Assembly (NCBI GenBank): GCA_041686345.1
Contig: JAWLEA010000002.1
Coordinates: 1 to 64,000, forward strand
Direction of reading: 5' to 3'
Origin: JAQICJ01 sp041686345
GTDB lineage: Bacteria; Myxococcota_A; Polyangia; HGW-17
DNA length: 64,000 nt
The position numbers were made by a program, and so were the translations under genes. Shown here piece by piece: positions 44,971-54,172 of this stretch (the stretch's first letter is position 1; each line of letters begins with the position of its first letter). The notes under the pieces were generated by a model that was not told where the DNA came from, searched no databases, and saw only the letters and a list, made by a program, of their open reading frames with translations.

Positions 44971-45930
44971 ATGAATGAAATAATTATAGCTGTAGTCGTA
45001 CTTGCTGGTATAGGTCTGGTTGCGGGAATTTTGCTTTCTTACTTTTCCAAGGTGTTCCATGTAGAGCAGGATCCGCGCATTGAAGAAATCAACGAAAATA
45101 TCCTTCCCGGAGCCAATTGTGGAGCCTGCGGATATGCAGGTTGCATAGATTTTGCCAGAGCAGTCATTGAAGCTGCTCAAAGTGGTGAAAAACTGCCCGA
45201 ATGTCCTCCCGGAGGACCTGATGTTGCCCAGGAACTGGCATCTTTTCTCGGCCTTGAACATGAAGGTTCAGAAAGAAAAACAGCTTTGGTCAAATGTGCC
45301 GGAACCAGTGACCGAGCAACAGAAAGAGCTTATATCCGCAGTGTACATGATTGTCGTACTGCTGCACTTTTTGGTGGCAACAAGGAATGCCAGTATGGCT
45401 GTATGGGTTATGGTGATTGTGTCAAAGCCTGTCCTTATGATGCCATTCATATTTACCAGGGGAATATTGCCATCGTCGATCCTGAAAAATGCACCGCCTG
45501 CGGTATTTGTGTCGATGTCTGCCCCAACGATGTGATTGAACTCGTCCCTGCCAATCGCCAAACCCATGTTCTGTGCAACTCTCAAGCACCAACCAAGGCT
45601 ACCAGATCCGCTTGCAGCGTAGGTTGCATTGGTTGCAAACTCTGTCAACGCAAAGATAAAGATTTCTCCATTGAAAACAATCTGGCAATTTACAACGGAA
45701 ATAAAGGCAAAGAAGAAGCTGCCTATGCCTGCCCCAACGATGTAATTGTCAACACTTGGCAATTTCCTGTAGTTGCTTTTGTGGAAAGTACAACAGCTCG
45801 AGAAAAATTTGCCGCCCGCAAGGCTGAATACAAAGCACAGGAAAAGGCAAAAAGAAAAAAAGCTGCCGCCGCCCGCAAAGCAAAAAAAGCTGCTGCCGCC
45901 AAAAAAAAGAAGGAGGACAAAAGTGAGTAA
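44971..45930 (+). CDS. rnfB: Rnf complex subunit B, long multi-cluster form
   Basis: A 319-residue protein. One N-terminal membrane helix leads to the 4Fe-4S motif NCGACGYAGC, then ferredoxin clusters (CMGYGDCVKACP, CTACGICVDVCP) and a further cysteine group (CSVGCIGCKLCQ). This long form is typical of anaerobes, where RnfB takes electrons from ferredoxin. The last 45 residues are an Ala/Lys tail (KKAAAARKAKKAAAAKKKK), which is unusual. It starts 4 bp after rnfA, and its end overlaps rnfC by 8 bp. Confidence 0.95.
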   Translation: MNEIIIAVVVLAGIGLVAGILLSYFSKVFHVEQDPRIEEINENILPGANCGACGYAGCIDFARAVIEAAQSGEKLPECPPGGPDVAQELASFLGLEHEGSERKTALVKCAGTSDRATERAYIRSVHDCRTAALFGGNKECQYGCMGYGDCVKACPYDAIHIYQGNIAIVDPEKCTACGICVDVCPNDVIELVPANRQTHVLCNSQAPTKATRSACSVGCIGCKLCQRKDKDFSIENNLAIYNGNKGKEEAAYACPNDVIVNTWQFPVVAFVESTTAREKFAARKAEYKAQEKAKRKKAAAARKAKKAAAAKKKKEDKSE

Positions 45931-47254
45931 AGCCAAAACTTTCAAAGGTGGAATCCATCCCTCCTACAACAAGCATTTATCTGAGCACAAAGAAATAGTT
46001 GAAGCACCTTTGCCCAAAATGGTCGCTCTTCCTCTCAGCCAGCATATAGGAGCACCTGCAAACCCCATAGTCAAACGCAAGGATAAAGTTAAATCCGGAC
46101 AACTTATAGCCGAAGCCGGCGGGTTTATCAGTGCCCCGGTTCATGCCTCCATCAGCGGTACAATCAAAGGAATCGAGCCGGTAGAACATCCCTTGGGCAA
46201 AAAAGTCGATGCAATTATTATCGAAAGTGACGGCAAGGATGAATGGATTGATCTCAATCCAGTGGACAATCCTTTTGATGTCGATCCCGACACCATCAAA
46301 AACAAAATCAAGGAAGCCGGAATAGTTGGACTGGGAGGAGCTACTTTTCCTTCCAATGTTAAACTTTCACCTCCTGAAGACAAAAAAATTGAATTTATCA
46401 TTTTGAACGGTGCTGAATGTGAGCCTTATCTCACCACTGATCACCGCCTAATGGTTGAAAAAACCGAGGAAATAGTCACCGGACTTAAACTGGCCGCCCA
46501 AGTTCTCGGTGTGAACAAAATCTACATAGGTATCGAAACCAATAAGCCCGATGCCATCAAAAAAATGGAAAAAAAAATCGGAAATGACGGTCAGGTTGTT
46601 CCCTTGCAGGTAAAATATCCCCAAGGTTCTGAAAAACAACTTATCAGCGCCATTACCGGCAGGGAAACTCCCCCCACCAGTCTTCCCATGGAAGTAGGAG
46701 CAGTGGTTTTCAACGTAGGCACTACCCTTGCTATCTATGAAGCCGTTTTCAAAGGCAAACCGCTTGTGGAAAGAGTAGTTACCCTTACCGGTCATGGAAT
46801 CAAAAATCCTGGAAACTTTAGAACCAGATTTGGCACCTATGTGGCTGAACTGGTAGATTTTTCAGGAGGTTATAAAGAAGATGCCGCCAAACTTGTTCTC
46901 GGCGGGCCCATGATGGGAAGAGCTGTTCCCACTGACGGCATTCCGATTATCAAAGGAACTGGTGGTATTCTGGTGATGACCCAATCAGAATTAATTGTCA
47001 GAGAATATTCTGATTGCATCAGATGTGGAAAATGTATTGAAGCTTGCCCCAACAATCATAATCCACAATTACTGGGAATTTTGATTGAACAGGAAAAATT
47101 TGACAAAATCAGCGATGAACAACTTGAAGAAATAGTACTTGATGATTGTTTTGAATGCGGAAGTTGTACTTATGTCTGTCCAGCTCACAGACCCATGGTT
47201 CAATTCTTCCAGCAGGCAAAATCTTATTATAACAACAAGAAGAAAAAGAGATAG
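45923..47254 (+). CDS. rnfC: Rnf complex subunit C
   Basis: A 443-residue peripheral subunit. The N-terminal part has FKGGIHPSYNKHLSEHK and a biotinyl-like sandwich; the FMN/NADH region carries GAECEPYLTTDHRLM. Two ferredoxin clusters follow (CIRCGKCIEACP, CFECGSCTYVCP). It hands electrons to NAD. The start is GTG at 45923 with AGGAGG six bases upstream; the longer frame to 45773 lies within rnfB. Confidence 0.96.
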   Translation: MSKAKTFKGGIHPSYNKHLSEHKEIVEAPLPKMVALPLSQHIGAPANPIVKRKDKVKSGQLIAEAGGFISAPVHASISGTIKGIEPVEHPLGKKVDAIIIESDGKDEWIDLNPVDNPFDVDPDTIKNKIKEAGIVGLGGATFPSNVKLSPPEDKKIEFIILNGAECEPYLTTDHRLMVEKTEEIVTGLKLAAQVLGVNKIYIGIETNKPDAIKKMEKKIGNDGQVVPLQVKYPQGSEKQLISAITGRETPPTSLPMEVGAVVFNVGTTLAIYEAVFKGKPLVERVVTLTGHGIKNPGNFRTRFGTYVAELVDFSGGYKEDAAKLVLGGPMMGRAVPTDGIPIIKGTGGILVMTQSELIVREYSDCIRCGKCIEACPNNHNPQLLGILIEQEKFDKISDEQLEEIVLDDCFECGSCTYVCPAHRPMVQFFQQAKSYYNNKKKKR

Positions 47255-47258
47255 AATA

Positions 47259-48275
47259 ATGAAAACACGTTCATTTATTGTCTCAGGTGCACCTCATATT
47301 CATAAAAACAGCAGTATCCACAAAATCATGTGGAATGTATTTGCAGCTCTCCTGCCAGCATCTTTTGTCAGCGTTTATGCTTTCGGCATGGATTCTGTCC
47401 GGGTACTGGGAGTAAGCGTTATTTCCTGTATTTTCCTCGAAATAATCGCTCTACTTTTCATGGGACGGAATTGGAAAGCCGCTTTTGACGGCAGTGCCGC
47501 AGTTACAGGTTTATTGCTGGGTCTCACCCTGCCTTCCGGCATTTCCACGGGAATCATTCTTGTGGGCGCCATCGTGGCCATCATCATAGCCAAGCAGGTT
47601 TTCGGAGGTCTTGGCAATAATCCTTTCAATCCTGCTTTGACTTCCAGAGTTTTCCTGCTGATAGCCTTTCCCGGGCCTCTTACTACCTGGCCTCTGCCTC
47701 GTGGACTTGAAAACATCAAGAATTTTATGGGGGTAGCTACTGCTAAAACTGGAGATGTAATCACTACTGCAACTCCCCTCGGAGCCATCAAGGAAAATGC
47801 GGTGAAAGCCATGCCTTCCATTCAAGTCAACGATCTTTTTCTGGGAATCCACACTCCGGGTTCCATCGGAGAAATTTCTGCCCTGGCCTTATTGATTGGA
47901 GCTGCCTGGCTTCTTTACAAAAAAATTATCACTTGGCATATTCCGGTAGCCACAATTTTGACTGTTTTGGCAATTTCTCTCCTGACCCATTTAATCAGTC
48001 CCGAAAAATACGCTGATCCTTTCTTCCATCTTTTTGCAGGAGGATTGATAATCGGAGCTTTCTTCATGGCTACCGACTATGTTACAGCTCCCATCTTCAA
48101 TAAAGGCAAATTGATCTATGGAATTGGAATAGGTGTTCTTACTATTGTTATCAGATTATGGGGAGGCTATCCCGAAGGAGTATCTTTTGCCATCTTGCTT
48201 ATGAACAGCACCACTCCTCTCATAGACCGCTTTACTGTTCCCAAACCCTTCGGCTTCAGAAAAGCGAGGAATTAA
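47259..48275 (+). CDS. rnfD: Rnf complex subunit D
   Basis: A 338-residue membrane protein with about nine to ten helices. The covalent-FMN motif Dxx(S/T)GAT reads DVITTAT (Asp166-Thr172), so Thr172 is the likely flavin site. It also has GGLGNNPFNPALTSR and GAFFMATDYVTAP, both conserved in RnfD/NqrB. It starts 4 bp after rnfC. The flavin transferase ApbE is not in the window. Confidence 0.95.
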   Translation: MKTRSFIVSGAPHIHKNSSIHKIMWNVFAALLPASFVSVYAFGMDSVRVLGVSVISCIFLEIIALLFMGRNWKAAFDGSAAVTGLLLGLTLPSGISTGIILVGAIVAIIIAKQVFGGLGNNPFNPALTSRVFLLIAFPGPLTTWPLPRGLENIKNFMGVATAKTGDVITTATPLGAIKENAVKAMPSIQVNDLFLGIHTPGSIGEISALALLIGAAWLLYKKIITWHIPVATILTVLAISLLTHLISPEKYADPFFHLFAGGLIIGAFFMATDYVTAPIFNKGKLIYGIGIGVLTIVIRLWGGYPEGVSFAILLMNSTTPLIDRFTVPKPFGFRKARN

Positions 48276-48277
48276 TC

Positions 48278-49081
48278 ATGAATAACACTTTAAAAATGGT
48301 TATCAGTTTGACTATTATCACCGCTGTTGCCGCAGCTGCCCTTGCTTTCGGCAACTTTGTCACTCGCGACAAAATCAAAGCCCAAGCCAAGGCCAAAGCT
48401 GCCCGGGCAGTCAAAAAGATCTTTCCCTCCTGTCAAAATCCGGTGGAAAAAAAAGTAATCACCCCAAAAGGCAAAAAAACTGCTGTTTTTTTATGCAAAG
48501 GGGGTAAAAAGGCCTTTGTTTTTTCTTCAAAGTCAGCCCCGGATATTTCCAGCCCCTATGGTGGCACAATCAAGTTGATGATAGGTCTTGACAACAAAGA
48601 CGTCATCAAAGGAGTACAAGTGGTTAAACAAAGTGAAACTCCGGGTCTGGGAGCAAACTTGACGGAAAAGGATTTTCTTGACCAGTTCAAAAACTTGTCC
48701 CTGAAAACAGGAGGCATTGCAGTTAAAAAAGATGATCCTGCAGGCAAAATTGATGCAATTAGTGGAGCCACCATTACTTCCCGCAGTGTTGCCTCCATAG
48801 TCAGATCCGCCCTGCTTTTCAACAACAAAAAATTGAAAAAACTTACCAGAAATGCAAATAAAAGAACCAGAAAAGGTAAAAAGAGCGGCAGCCGTTCAAA
48901 ACGCAGAAATCAGCCTATTGATCCAAGTAAACTCAAATATAAAAAGAATATACAAAATTATAAAATAATCAGAAAACAAATTCGCAAGAAAATTTATAAT
49001 GCCAAAGAAAGAATGCATAAAAACAAAGCTGAGAAAGACGGTAAACCAGCAGATGTCAGAAAAAGAAAAGGAGGCAGATAA
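48278..49081 (+). CDS. rnfG: Rnf complex subunit G with basic C-terminal extension
   Basis: A 267-residue protein with one N-terminal helix and the periplasmic FMN domain. The flavin motif DAISGATITS puts covalent FMN on Thr165. The family ends near residue 180; here about 87 more residues follow, almost all Lys/Arg/Asn (KRTRKGKKSGSRSKRRN). The frame is clean and rnfE overlaps the stop by one base, so the tail is real. GAGGA lies before the ATG. Confidence 0.93.
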   Translation: MNNTLKMVISLTIITAVAAAALAFGNFVTRDKIKAQAKAKAARAVKKIFPSCQNPVEKKVITPKGKKTAVFLCKGGKKAFVFSSKSAPDISSPYGGTIKLMIGLDNKDVIKGVQVVKQSETPGLGANLTEKDFLDQFKNLSLKTGGIAVKKDDPAGKIDAISGATITSRSVASIVRSALLFNNKKLKKLTRNANKRTRKGKKSGSRSKRRNQPIDPSKLKYKKNIQNYKIIRKQIRKKIYNAKERMHKNKAEKDGKPADVRKRKGGR

Positions 49082-49737
49082 TGGGATCTTCTAAGGAATC
49101 TTCTGCAAATTATTTCAGAACCTTTACCAAGGGTTTTTGGTCCCAAAATGCAGCTCTCGTTCTGTTGCTGGGCATGTGTCCCACTTTGGCTGTCACTACC
49201 TCGGCCTTTAACGGTATGGGAATGGGAATGGCAACAACTGCCGTTCTCCTGGGATCCAATATAATTATTTCCCTGATTGCTGGATTAATTCCTAAAAAAG
49301 TAAGGATTCCTGCCTACATAGTAGTAATTGCAACCCTGGTCACCCTGGTTGACATGTTCATGGCTGCTTATTCCCCGGAATTGCACAGCGAGCTGGGTCT
49401 TTTTATTCCTTTGATTGTTGTCAACTGTATTATTCTGGGCAGAGCCGAAGCTTTTGCCTCCAAATCCGAAAATAATGTACTTCAATCTTTACTCGACGGT
49501 TTGGGAATGGGATTGGGATTTGCTCTCACTCTCTTTATTCTTGGTGCCATCAGAGAGATTCTCGGTAATGGGACAATTACTGTATTCAAATATACTACCA
49601 CTATCATAAAATTTACAGTCTATCATAAAGAAATAATCAATCCCATTTTAGTATTTATTCTGGCTCCGGGAGCTTTCATCACTCTTGGTTTTCTGCTGGG
49701 ATTGAAAAACTATATTGATAATTTACTCGAAAATTGA
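49081..49737 (+). CDS. rnfE: Rnf complex subunit E
   Basis: A 218-residue membrane protein, paralogue of RnfA. The motif pair LLLGMCPTLAVTTSA and PLIVVNCIILGRAEAFA gives the Cys residues of the shared intramembrane cluster. It overlaps the rnfG stop by one base and closes the operon. A 20-bp palindrome follows 23 bp after the stop. Confidence 0.95.
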   Translation: MGSSKESSANYFRTFTKGFWSQNAALVLLLGMCPTLAVTTSAFNGMGMGMATTAVLLGSNIIISLIAGLIPKKVRIPAYIVVIATLVTLVDMFMAAYSPELHSELGLFIPLIVVNCIILGRAEAFASKSENNVLQSLLDGLGMGLGFALTLFILGAIREILGNGTITVFKYTTTIIKFTVYHKEIINPILVFILAPGAFITLGFLLGLKNYIDNLLEN

Positions 49738-49760
49738 CCTTTCCTCTGTAATTTTTTTCA

Positions 49761-49780
49761 AACTTATATTAATATAAGTT
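49761..49780. promoter_or_regulatory. Perfect 20-bp palindrome
   Basis: AACTTATATTAATATAAGTT at 49761-49780 is a perfect inverted repeat after rnfE and 234 bp before the next gene. It could bind a dimeric regulator. It is AT-only in the centre and no T-run follows, so it is a poor terminator. Confidence 0.4.
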
Positions 49781-50014
49781 CGGGGAAAAACAATTCAGGA
49801 ATTATTTTCAAAGTTTACAAAAATCTGAATATTTTCTGCATTAATTTTGATTAAACTGGAAACACCGGTTTGAATCTTTGCTCTGAATTTATTTTCCCTG
49901 CCTGATAACCCGTTATTTTTTCCAATTTGGAAAAACAATCTCTGCTCTGATATGGGTGGGAGTTTGCCATTAATTGCCACGATTCCCGCCCATATTAAAT
50001 TGAAAGGATCAATC

Positions 50015-50569
50015 ATGGAATACAGCCCCGATCAATTCGCCAATCACTTCCAGGAATGGATTGACAACTATTCCGACGACATTAAAGTAATTACAGAAGT
50101 GTTATCCCTTGAACAGGCACCTGAAGACCTCAAGCTTATGGCAATAGGAGCACTCAACTACGGTTTGAAACAACTTGATCTCATCCCTGATTTTTATAAA
50201 CCTGTCGGTTTAATCGATGATGCGATTATTCTTCATCTTTTTGCTTATATAGGCATCGACTATATTATCGAACTCGAAAATAACCGCATCAAAAAGCACC
50301 TGATAAACATGGCCGAAGGAAACGAGATCATCAAAGCCTTTGTCGGCAAAGATATCTATCGGTCCCTGCTTAATTATGTAAAAACTCTGCCTGAAGAAAA
50401 AGTAAGACAGAGAACAGCCAAGATGATTCTGCAAGATGAAGAGCTTCTCAATGAATTAATCAAAGACATAGAAGTCGAACTCAGAGGCTATCAAGGCGCT
50501 AAAATTGAAGACAGAAAAACAATTCTCAAGGATCTCAAATCTTTCCTTAAAATGAAGCTGGTTGGATGA
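50015..50569 (+). CDS. DUF1232 (YkvA-like) protein
   Basis: A 184-residue protein. Residues 45-80 carry the DUF1232 signature (LKQLDLIPDFYKPVGLIDDAI), where L-D-x-I-P-D and D-D are the conserved core. The rest is helical and charged. No membrane span is evident. AAAGGA lies before ATG 50015; the open frame extends to 49952 without a site. Its function is not known in this family. It precedes a Ser/Thr kinase by 114 bp. Confidence 0.82.
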   Translation: MEYSPDQFANHFQEWIDNYSDDIKVITEVLSLEQAPEDLKLMAIGALNYGLKQLDLIPDFYKPVGLIDDAIILHLFAYIGIDYIIELENNRIKKHLINMAEGNEIIKAFVGKDIYRSLLNYVKTLPEEKVRQRTAKMILQDEELLNELIKDIEVELRGYQGAKIEDRKTILKDLKSFLKMKLVG

Positions 50570-50683
50570 CAATTCCAGGTTCAATTTTCAAATTGGGAAA
50601 GCAAATTAATAATTCCCCTCTTAAAAACAGGGAATTTAATAAAACTGATTTTATAATCTTTGCATACAGGATACCAAGATAAT

Positions 50684-52093
50684 ATGGCACAGGATACCAG
50701 AATCAATATAATCAAAAAACTTGATGCCGGAGGTATGGCAGAAGTTTACATCGGCAAATTGATAGGTGCCCAGGGAATCAGCCGTCGTGTCGCAGTCAAA
50801 AAAATTCTTCCCCAATTAAACAAAAACAAGAAATTTGTTTCCATGTTTCTTGACGAAGCCCGACTGGCAATGAACCTGAGTCATGCCAATCTGGTTCAAA
50901 CTTTTGATGTTACCCGGATCAAAGATTCCTATTGTATTGTCATGGAATTTATTGAAGGCTCTTCCTTGAAAGCTGTCATGAATTTCATGAAAAAGAAAAA
51001 TAAAACCCTCCCTATTGGAACCGCCATCTATATTGTCATGGAAGCAGCCAAAGGCCTTGGATATGCCCATAATGCCAAAGACGCCAACGGACAACCTCTC
51101 AAATTAATCCACCGTGATGTCAGCCCTCCCAATATCCTTATTTCCAAAGAAGGCGAAATCAAGGTGGCTGATTTTGGTCTGGCCAAAGCCGCCTTGCAAG
51201 TTGAAACCACCGAACCGGGAATCATCAAAGGAAAATTTTCCTATCTTTCTCCCGAAATAATCATGGGTATTGAAATCGATAAAAGAGCCGATATTTTTTC
51301 CCTTGGAATTGTTCTTTTCGAATTGCTCACCGGCAGAAGACTTTTTTATGGAGAAAATGATCTTGAAACCGTCAAACTGGTCGAAAAAGCCCATATTCCC
51401 AGAGTTACCGCTCTCAATCCCGAGGTACCGCCAGCTCTGGAAAGAGCTCTTTTCAGAGCACTCAAAAGGGATCGCAACAAACGCTATCAGGAAACTGCAG
51501 AATTTATTGACGATCTCAACAGTGTTCTTTTCACCTACGGATTAAAAGTCAATTCTCGAGATGTTGCCCAAATCATTAAAGAAGTCAAAGGATACTCTGT
51601 TCCTGAAAAAGAAAAATCTGGAGATTATGATTTCGATTTAGACAGTGAATTCACCGGAGAATTCTCCTTTTCATCCAAAGAAAAATTGGAAGAAAAATTG
51701 GAAAATCCACCTCAAAAAGAAACTGAACAACAAGAAGACACCAGATCCTGGTTCAGTGATATGGATATGGATTTTGACAATATTATCGATGGAGAAAATT
51801 CCAATCCTTCTCCCCAAACTGAAACCGATAACAACGAAGAATTTCTTTCTGATGATCTCCTTGAAGAAGTTCTTGAACCTGAAGAAGAAGAGGAAGAAGA
51901 AATCGAACTTGAAATGGAAGAAGAAAATTCCGTTGTTTCCGGGAAACTTGATTCCTCAGTCATGAAAAAAGCAGTTAAAATCTCAACAAAAAACGAATCT
52001 GAAGAACCCCATTCTGAAAATCAGAAACAGCCTCAAAAAGATTCACCTAAAAAGAAAAAAGGGTGGTTCAGTAAATTATTTGGAGGAAACTGA
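50684..52093 (+). CDS. Ser/Thr protein kinase with acidic C-terminal tail
   Basis: A 469-residue protein. The kinase domain (about 5-275) has LDAGGMAEVYIGK, VAVKKIL, LIHRDVSPPNILIS, DFGLAKA and SYLSPEI, so all catalytic residues are present; the glycine loop lacks two of its three glycines. HRDVSPPNIL is the Myxococcota-like form. The last 190 residues are disordered and rich in Glu/Asp (EPEEEEEEEIELEMEEEN), ending in a basic stretch (KKKKGWFSKLFGGN). No membrane span. I start at 50684; a TTG at 50660 is in frame. The next gene begins 2 bp after the stop. Confidence 0.9.
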   Translation: MAQDTRINIIKKLDAGGMAEVYIGKLIGAQGISRRVAVKKILPQLNKNKKFVSMFLDEARLAMNLSHANLVQTFDVTRIKDSYCIVMEFIEGSSLKAVMNFMKKKNKTLPIGTAIYIVMEAAKGLGYAHNAKDANGQPLKLIHRDVSPPNILISKEGEIKVADFGLAKAALQVETTEPGIIKGKFSYLSPEIIMGIEIDKRADIFSLGIVLFELLTGRRLFYGENDLETVKLVEKAHIPRVTALNPEVPPALERALFRALKRDRNKRYQETAEFIDDLNSVLFTYGLKVNSRDVAQIIKEVKGYSVPEKEKSGDYDFDLDSEFTGEFSFSSKEKLEEKLENPPQKETEQQEDTRSWFSDMDMDFDNIIDGENSNPSPQTETDNNEEFLSDDLLEEVLEPEEEEEEEIELEMEEENSVVSGKLDSSVMKKAVKISTKNESEEPHSENQKQPQKDSPKKKKGWFSKLFGGN

Positions 52094-52095
52094 AA

Positions 52096-54159
52096 TTGCA
52101 ACTGCTTCTAATTACACTTTTTTCCTTGCTTCCTCTTGATAAAAACCCAAAAGATCAAAGTAAAGATCCCCTCTTGGGTTTTCCCCTCAAGGGCAGGCAG
52201 AAAAATATTTCCTATTTCGAACGCAATTACAATAACTGGAAACAAAACAACGAGGGCAAATTTATCCTCAAGGCCTACAAGAATCCTCAAAAAACAGCCC
52301 AAGAGCTTTATACTTCAAAGATTAAAGAATCTTACAAACTAAAAGCTCTGGGTATCATCAATGATCGCAGACTGATCAATTACTACAAAACCCTCCTGCC
52401 CTCTTTTCATGATGCCAAATGGATATTATCTTTATTTGAAGGTCTTTCCCGTTCTCAAAATATAAAAGATCACCAATTCATCGCAAAACATATACCCTAC
52501 TACAATTTACATTCCTCCGGTTTTAAAACTGTTTTTACTTTTATGGCCATCAACTATCCGGAAACTCTCGCACCTCTTATTCTAGACGGAAAACTTGCCC
52601 CCCACCTCATAAAAATATTTACCAAACATTATGATTCAGCCTTTGTACCCTATTTAGACAAGGCTTTTCACAAAAATATCATCTCCAAAGAACAACTCCT
52701 GAATTTTACCAAAAATAATTTTTTCCATTTTAATAACAACCATAAAAAACTGATCTGCAAACATCTTCTCCAAAATTTAAAGCCAGGAAAAGTTAACAAT
52801 ATCTTTTATTACAAAGATATCTTCAAAATTATTGGAGCCTGCCCCAAATCAATACACACGTCCAAATGGAAAGCACTGCTTGGCAATAAAAAAATTAACC
52901 TGCTCATGATCAAAAACATGATTAAAAATAATAATTTTTTTGAAAAAGACCTGCTCTGGCCTTTTTCTTTCCTGCTGAAACATTATAAAAACCAAACTGG
53001 ATGGACCAAACTAATTCTCGAAGTAATGGGCAGAATTAAAAGCAAAAAAGCTGTCAAAACCGTTGCCTCTTACGTTCTCACTTCTAATTTGTGGTTAAGG
53101 GAAAATGCACTTGAAACCTTGGCTGCAGGAACACTCAGAACTTCTGGAAAAATGTTGCATGCTGCGGCTTTGGAAACAGCAGGAGAAGAAGCAGTAATGT
53201 ATTTCTCCCCTTATCTTCACAATAGCCGCAATTTCAATTATCACAACTACGACCAACCCCTTTTGAAACTAGCTCTCAAATATCTGAGAGCAAAAAACCA
53301 GGATTACATAAACGCCGCCGCCTTTACTTTGGCCACTGCTCCAGAAAATAACCACGAAAATGATTGGTATCCAGTTGTTCTGGATTACCTTAAAAAACTG
53401 GAAAAAGATAAAAATCATTCGGCAATTGCCGGTCTCATGCCTATAATCGCTCGTGCTTCCAGCTCTGACCAACTCCTCAAAAAATACCTCAATTCCGACA
53501 ACCACAACATAAGAATAGGCACTGTACTTGCTCTCGGTTTCAGAAAATCTCCGATTTTTCTCAAACCCCTGTATAAATTTGCCTTTTCACCTGATCGAAT
53601 GCTGGCAGTCAACAGCGTCTGGTCTCTGGCCAGAACTCCGGGAAGTTTCCCTTACCTTCTCAAAATAATATCCCGTTCCAATCTGCCGGCTGTTTTTACA
53701 AATGCTTTGGCCGGAATCAACAGGATAAAACTTGCTGATAAGCAGAAAAAAAATCTCTGTTCAGTCCTTTTCAAAAGAGTCACCGCAAGAGATATTTCGG
53801 GAACAAATCTGATCAATGCCAGCAGTTACCTGCTTAAACAGTGTCCCAACCTCAACGCCGTAATCTTCAAAAAGTGGATTAATTCCCTTTCTCTCAAATT
53901 GATTAACCATAATTTAATTTTTAAAAATTCCAGTTTTTTTGAACCTTCTTCCTTACCCGAGGGTCACTTCTTCACCAGAAAATTATCCAAATTCCATACT
54001 GGAAAAGAAGGCAAAAAATTCGACTTGCATTTACATACAGGAGAAAAAATTTATGGTTTTTCTACCACCGGAGGCATAGTTTTTATCGATGATATAGACT
54101 CTGATCCTCACAATAAAATTTTCTGGTTCAACCCCAAACTAAAAAAATTCAAACCCTGA
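52096..54159 (+). CDS. Exported HEAT-like repeat protein, unknown function
   Basis: A 687-residue protein with a short signal-like N-terminus (MQLLLITLFSLLPL). The body is a chain of helical pairs; in residues 320-540 they look like HEAT repeats (LRENALETLAAGTLRTSG, DNHNIRIGTVLALGFRKSP, RMLAVNSVWSLARTPGSF). The start is TTG with GGAGG nine bases upstream, inside the end of the kinase gene, so the two are coupled. It could be a substrate or partner of the kinase, but the signal-like sequence would put it outside the cytoplasm. I do not recognise a specific family. Confidence 0.7.
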   Translation: MQLLLITLFSLLPLDKNPKDQSKDPLLGFPLKGRQKNISYFERNYNNWKQNNEGKFILKAYKNPQKTAQELYTSKIKESYKLKALGIINDRRLINYYKTLLPSFHDAKWILSLFEGLSRSQNIKDHQFIAKHIPYYNLHSSGFKTVFTFMAINYPETLAPLILDGKLAPHLIKIFTKHYDSAFVPYLDKAFHKNIISKEQLLNFTKNNFFHFNNNHKKLICKHLLQNLKPGKVNNIFYYKDIFKIIGACPKSIHTSKWKALLGNKKINLLMIKNMIKNNNFFEKDLLWPFSFLLKHYKNQTGWTKLILEVMGRIKSKKAVKTVASYVLTSNLWLRENALETLAAGTLRTSGKMLHAAALETAGEEAVMYFSPYLHNSRNFNYHNYDQPLLKLALKYLRAKNQDYINAAAFTLATAPENNHENDWYPVVLDYLKKLEKDKNHSAIAGLMPIIARASSSDQLLKKYLNSDNHNIRIGTVLALGFRKSPIFLKPLYKFAFSPDRMLAVNSVWSLARTPGSFPYLLKIISRSNLPAVFTNALAGINRIKLADKQKKNLCSVLFKRVTARDISGTNLINASSYLLKQCPNLNAVIFKKWINSLSLKLINHNLIFKNSSFFEPSSLPEGHFFTRKLSKFHTGKEGKKFDLHLHTGEKIYGFSTTGGIVFIDDIDSDPHNKIFWFNPKLKKFKP

Positions 54160-54172
54160 GTAATCTTAATCC

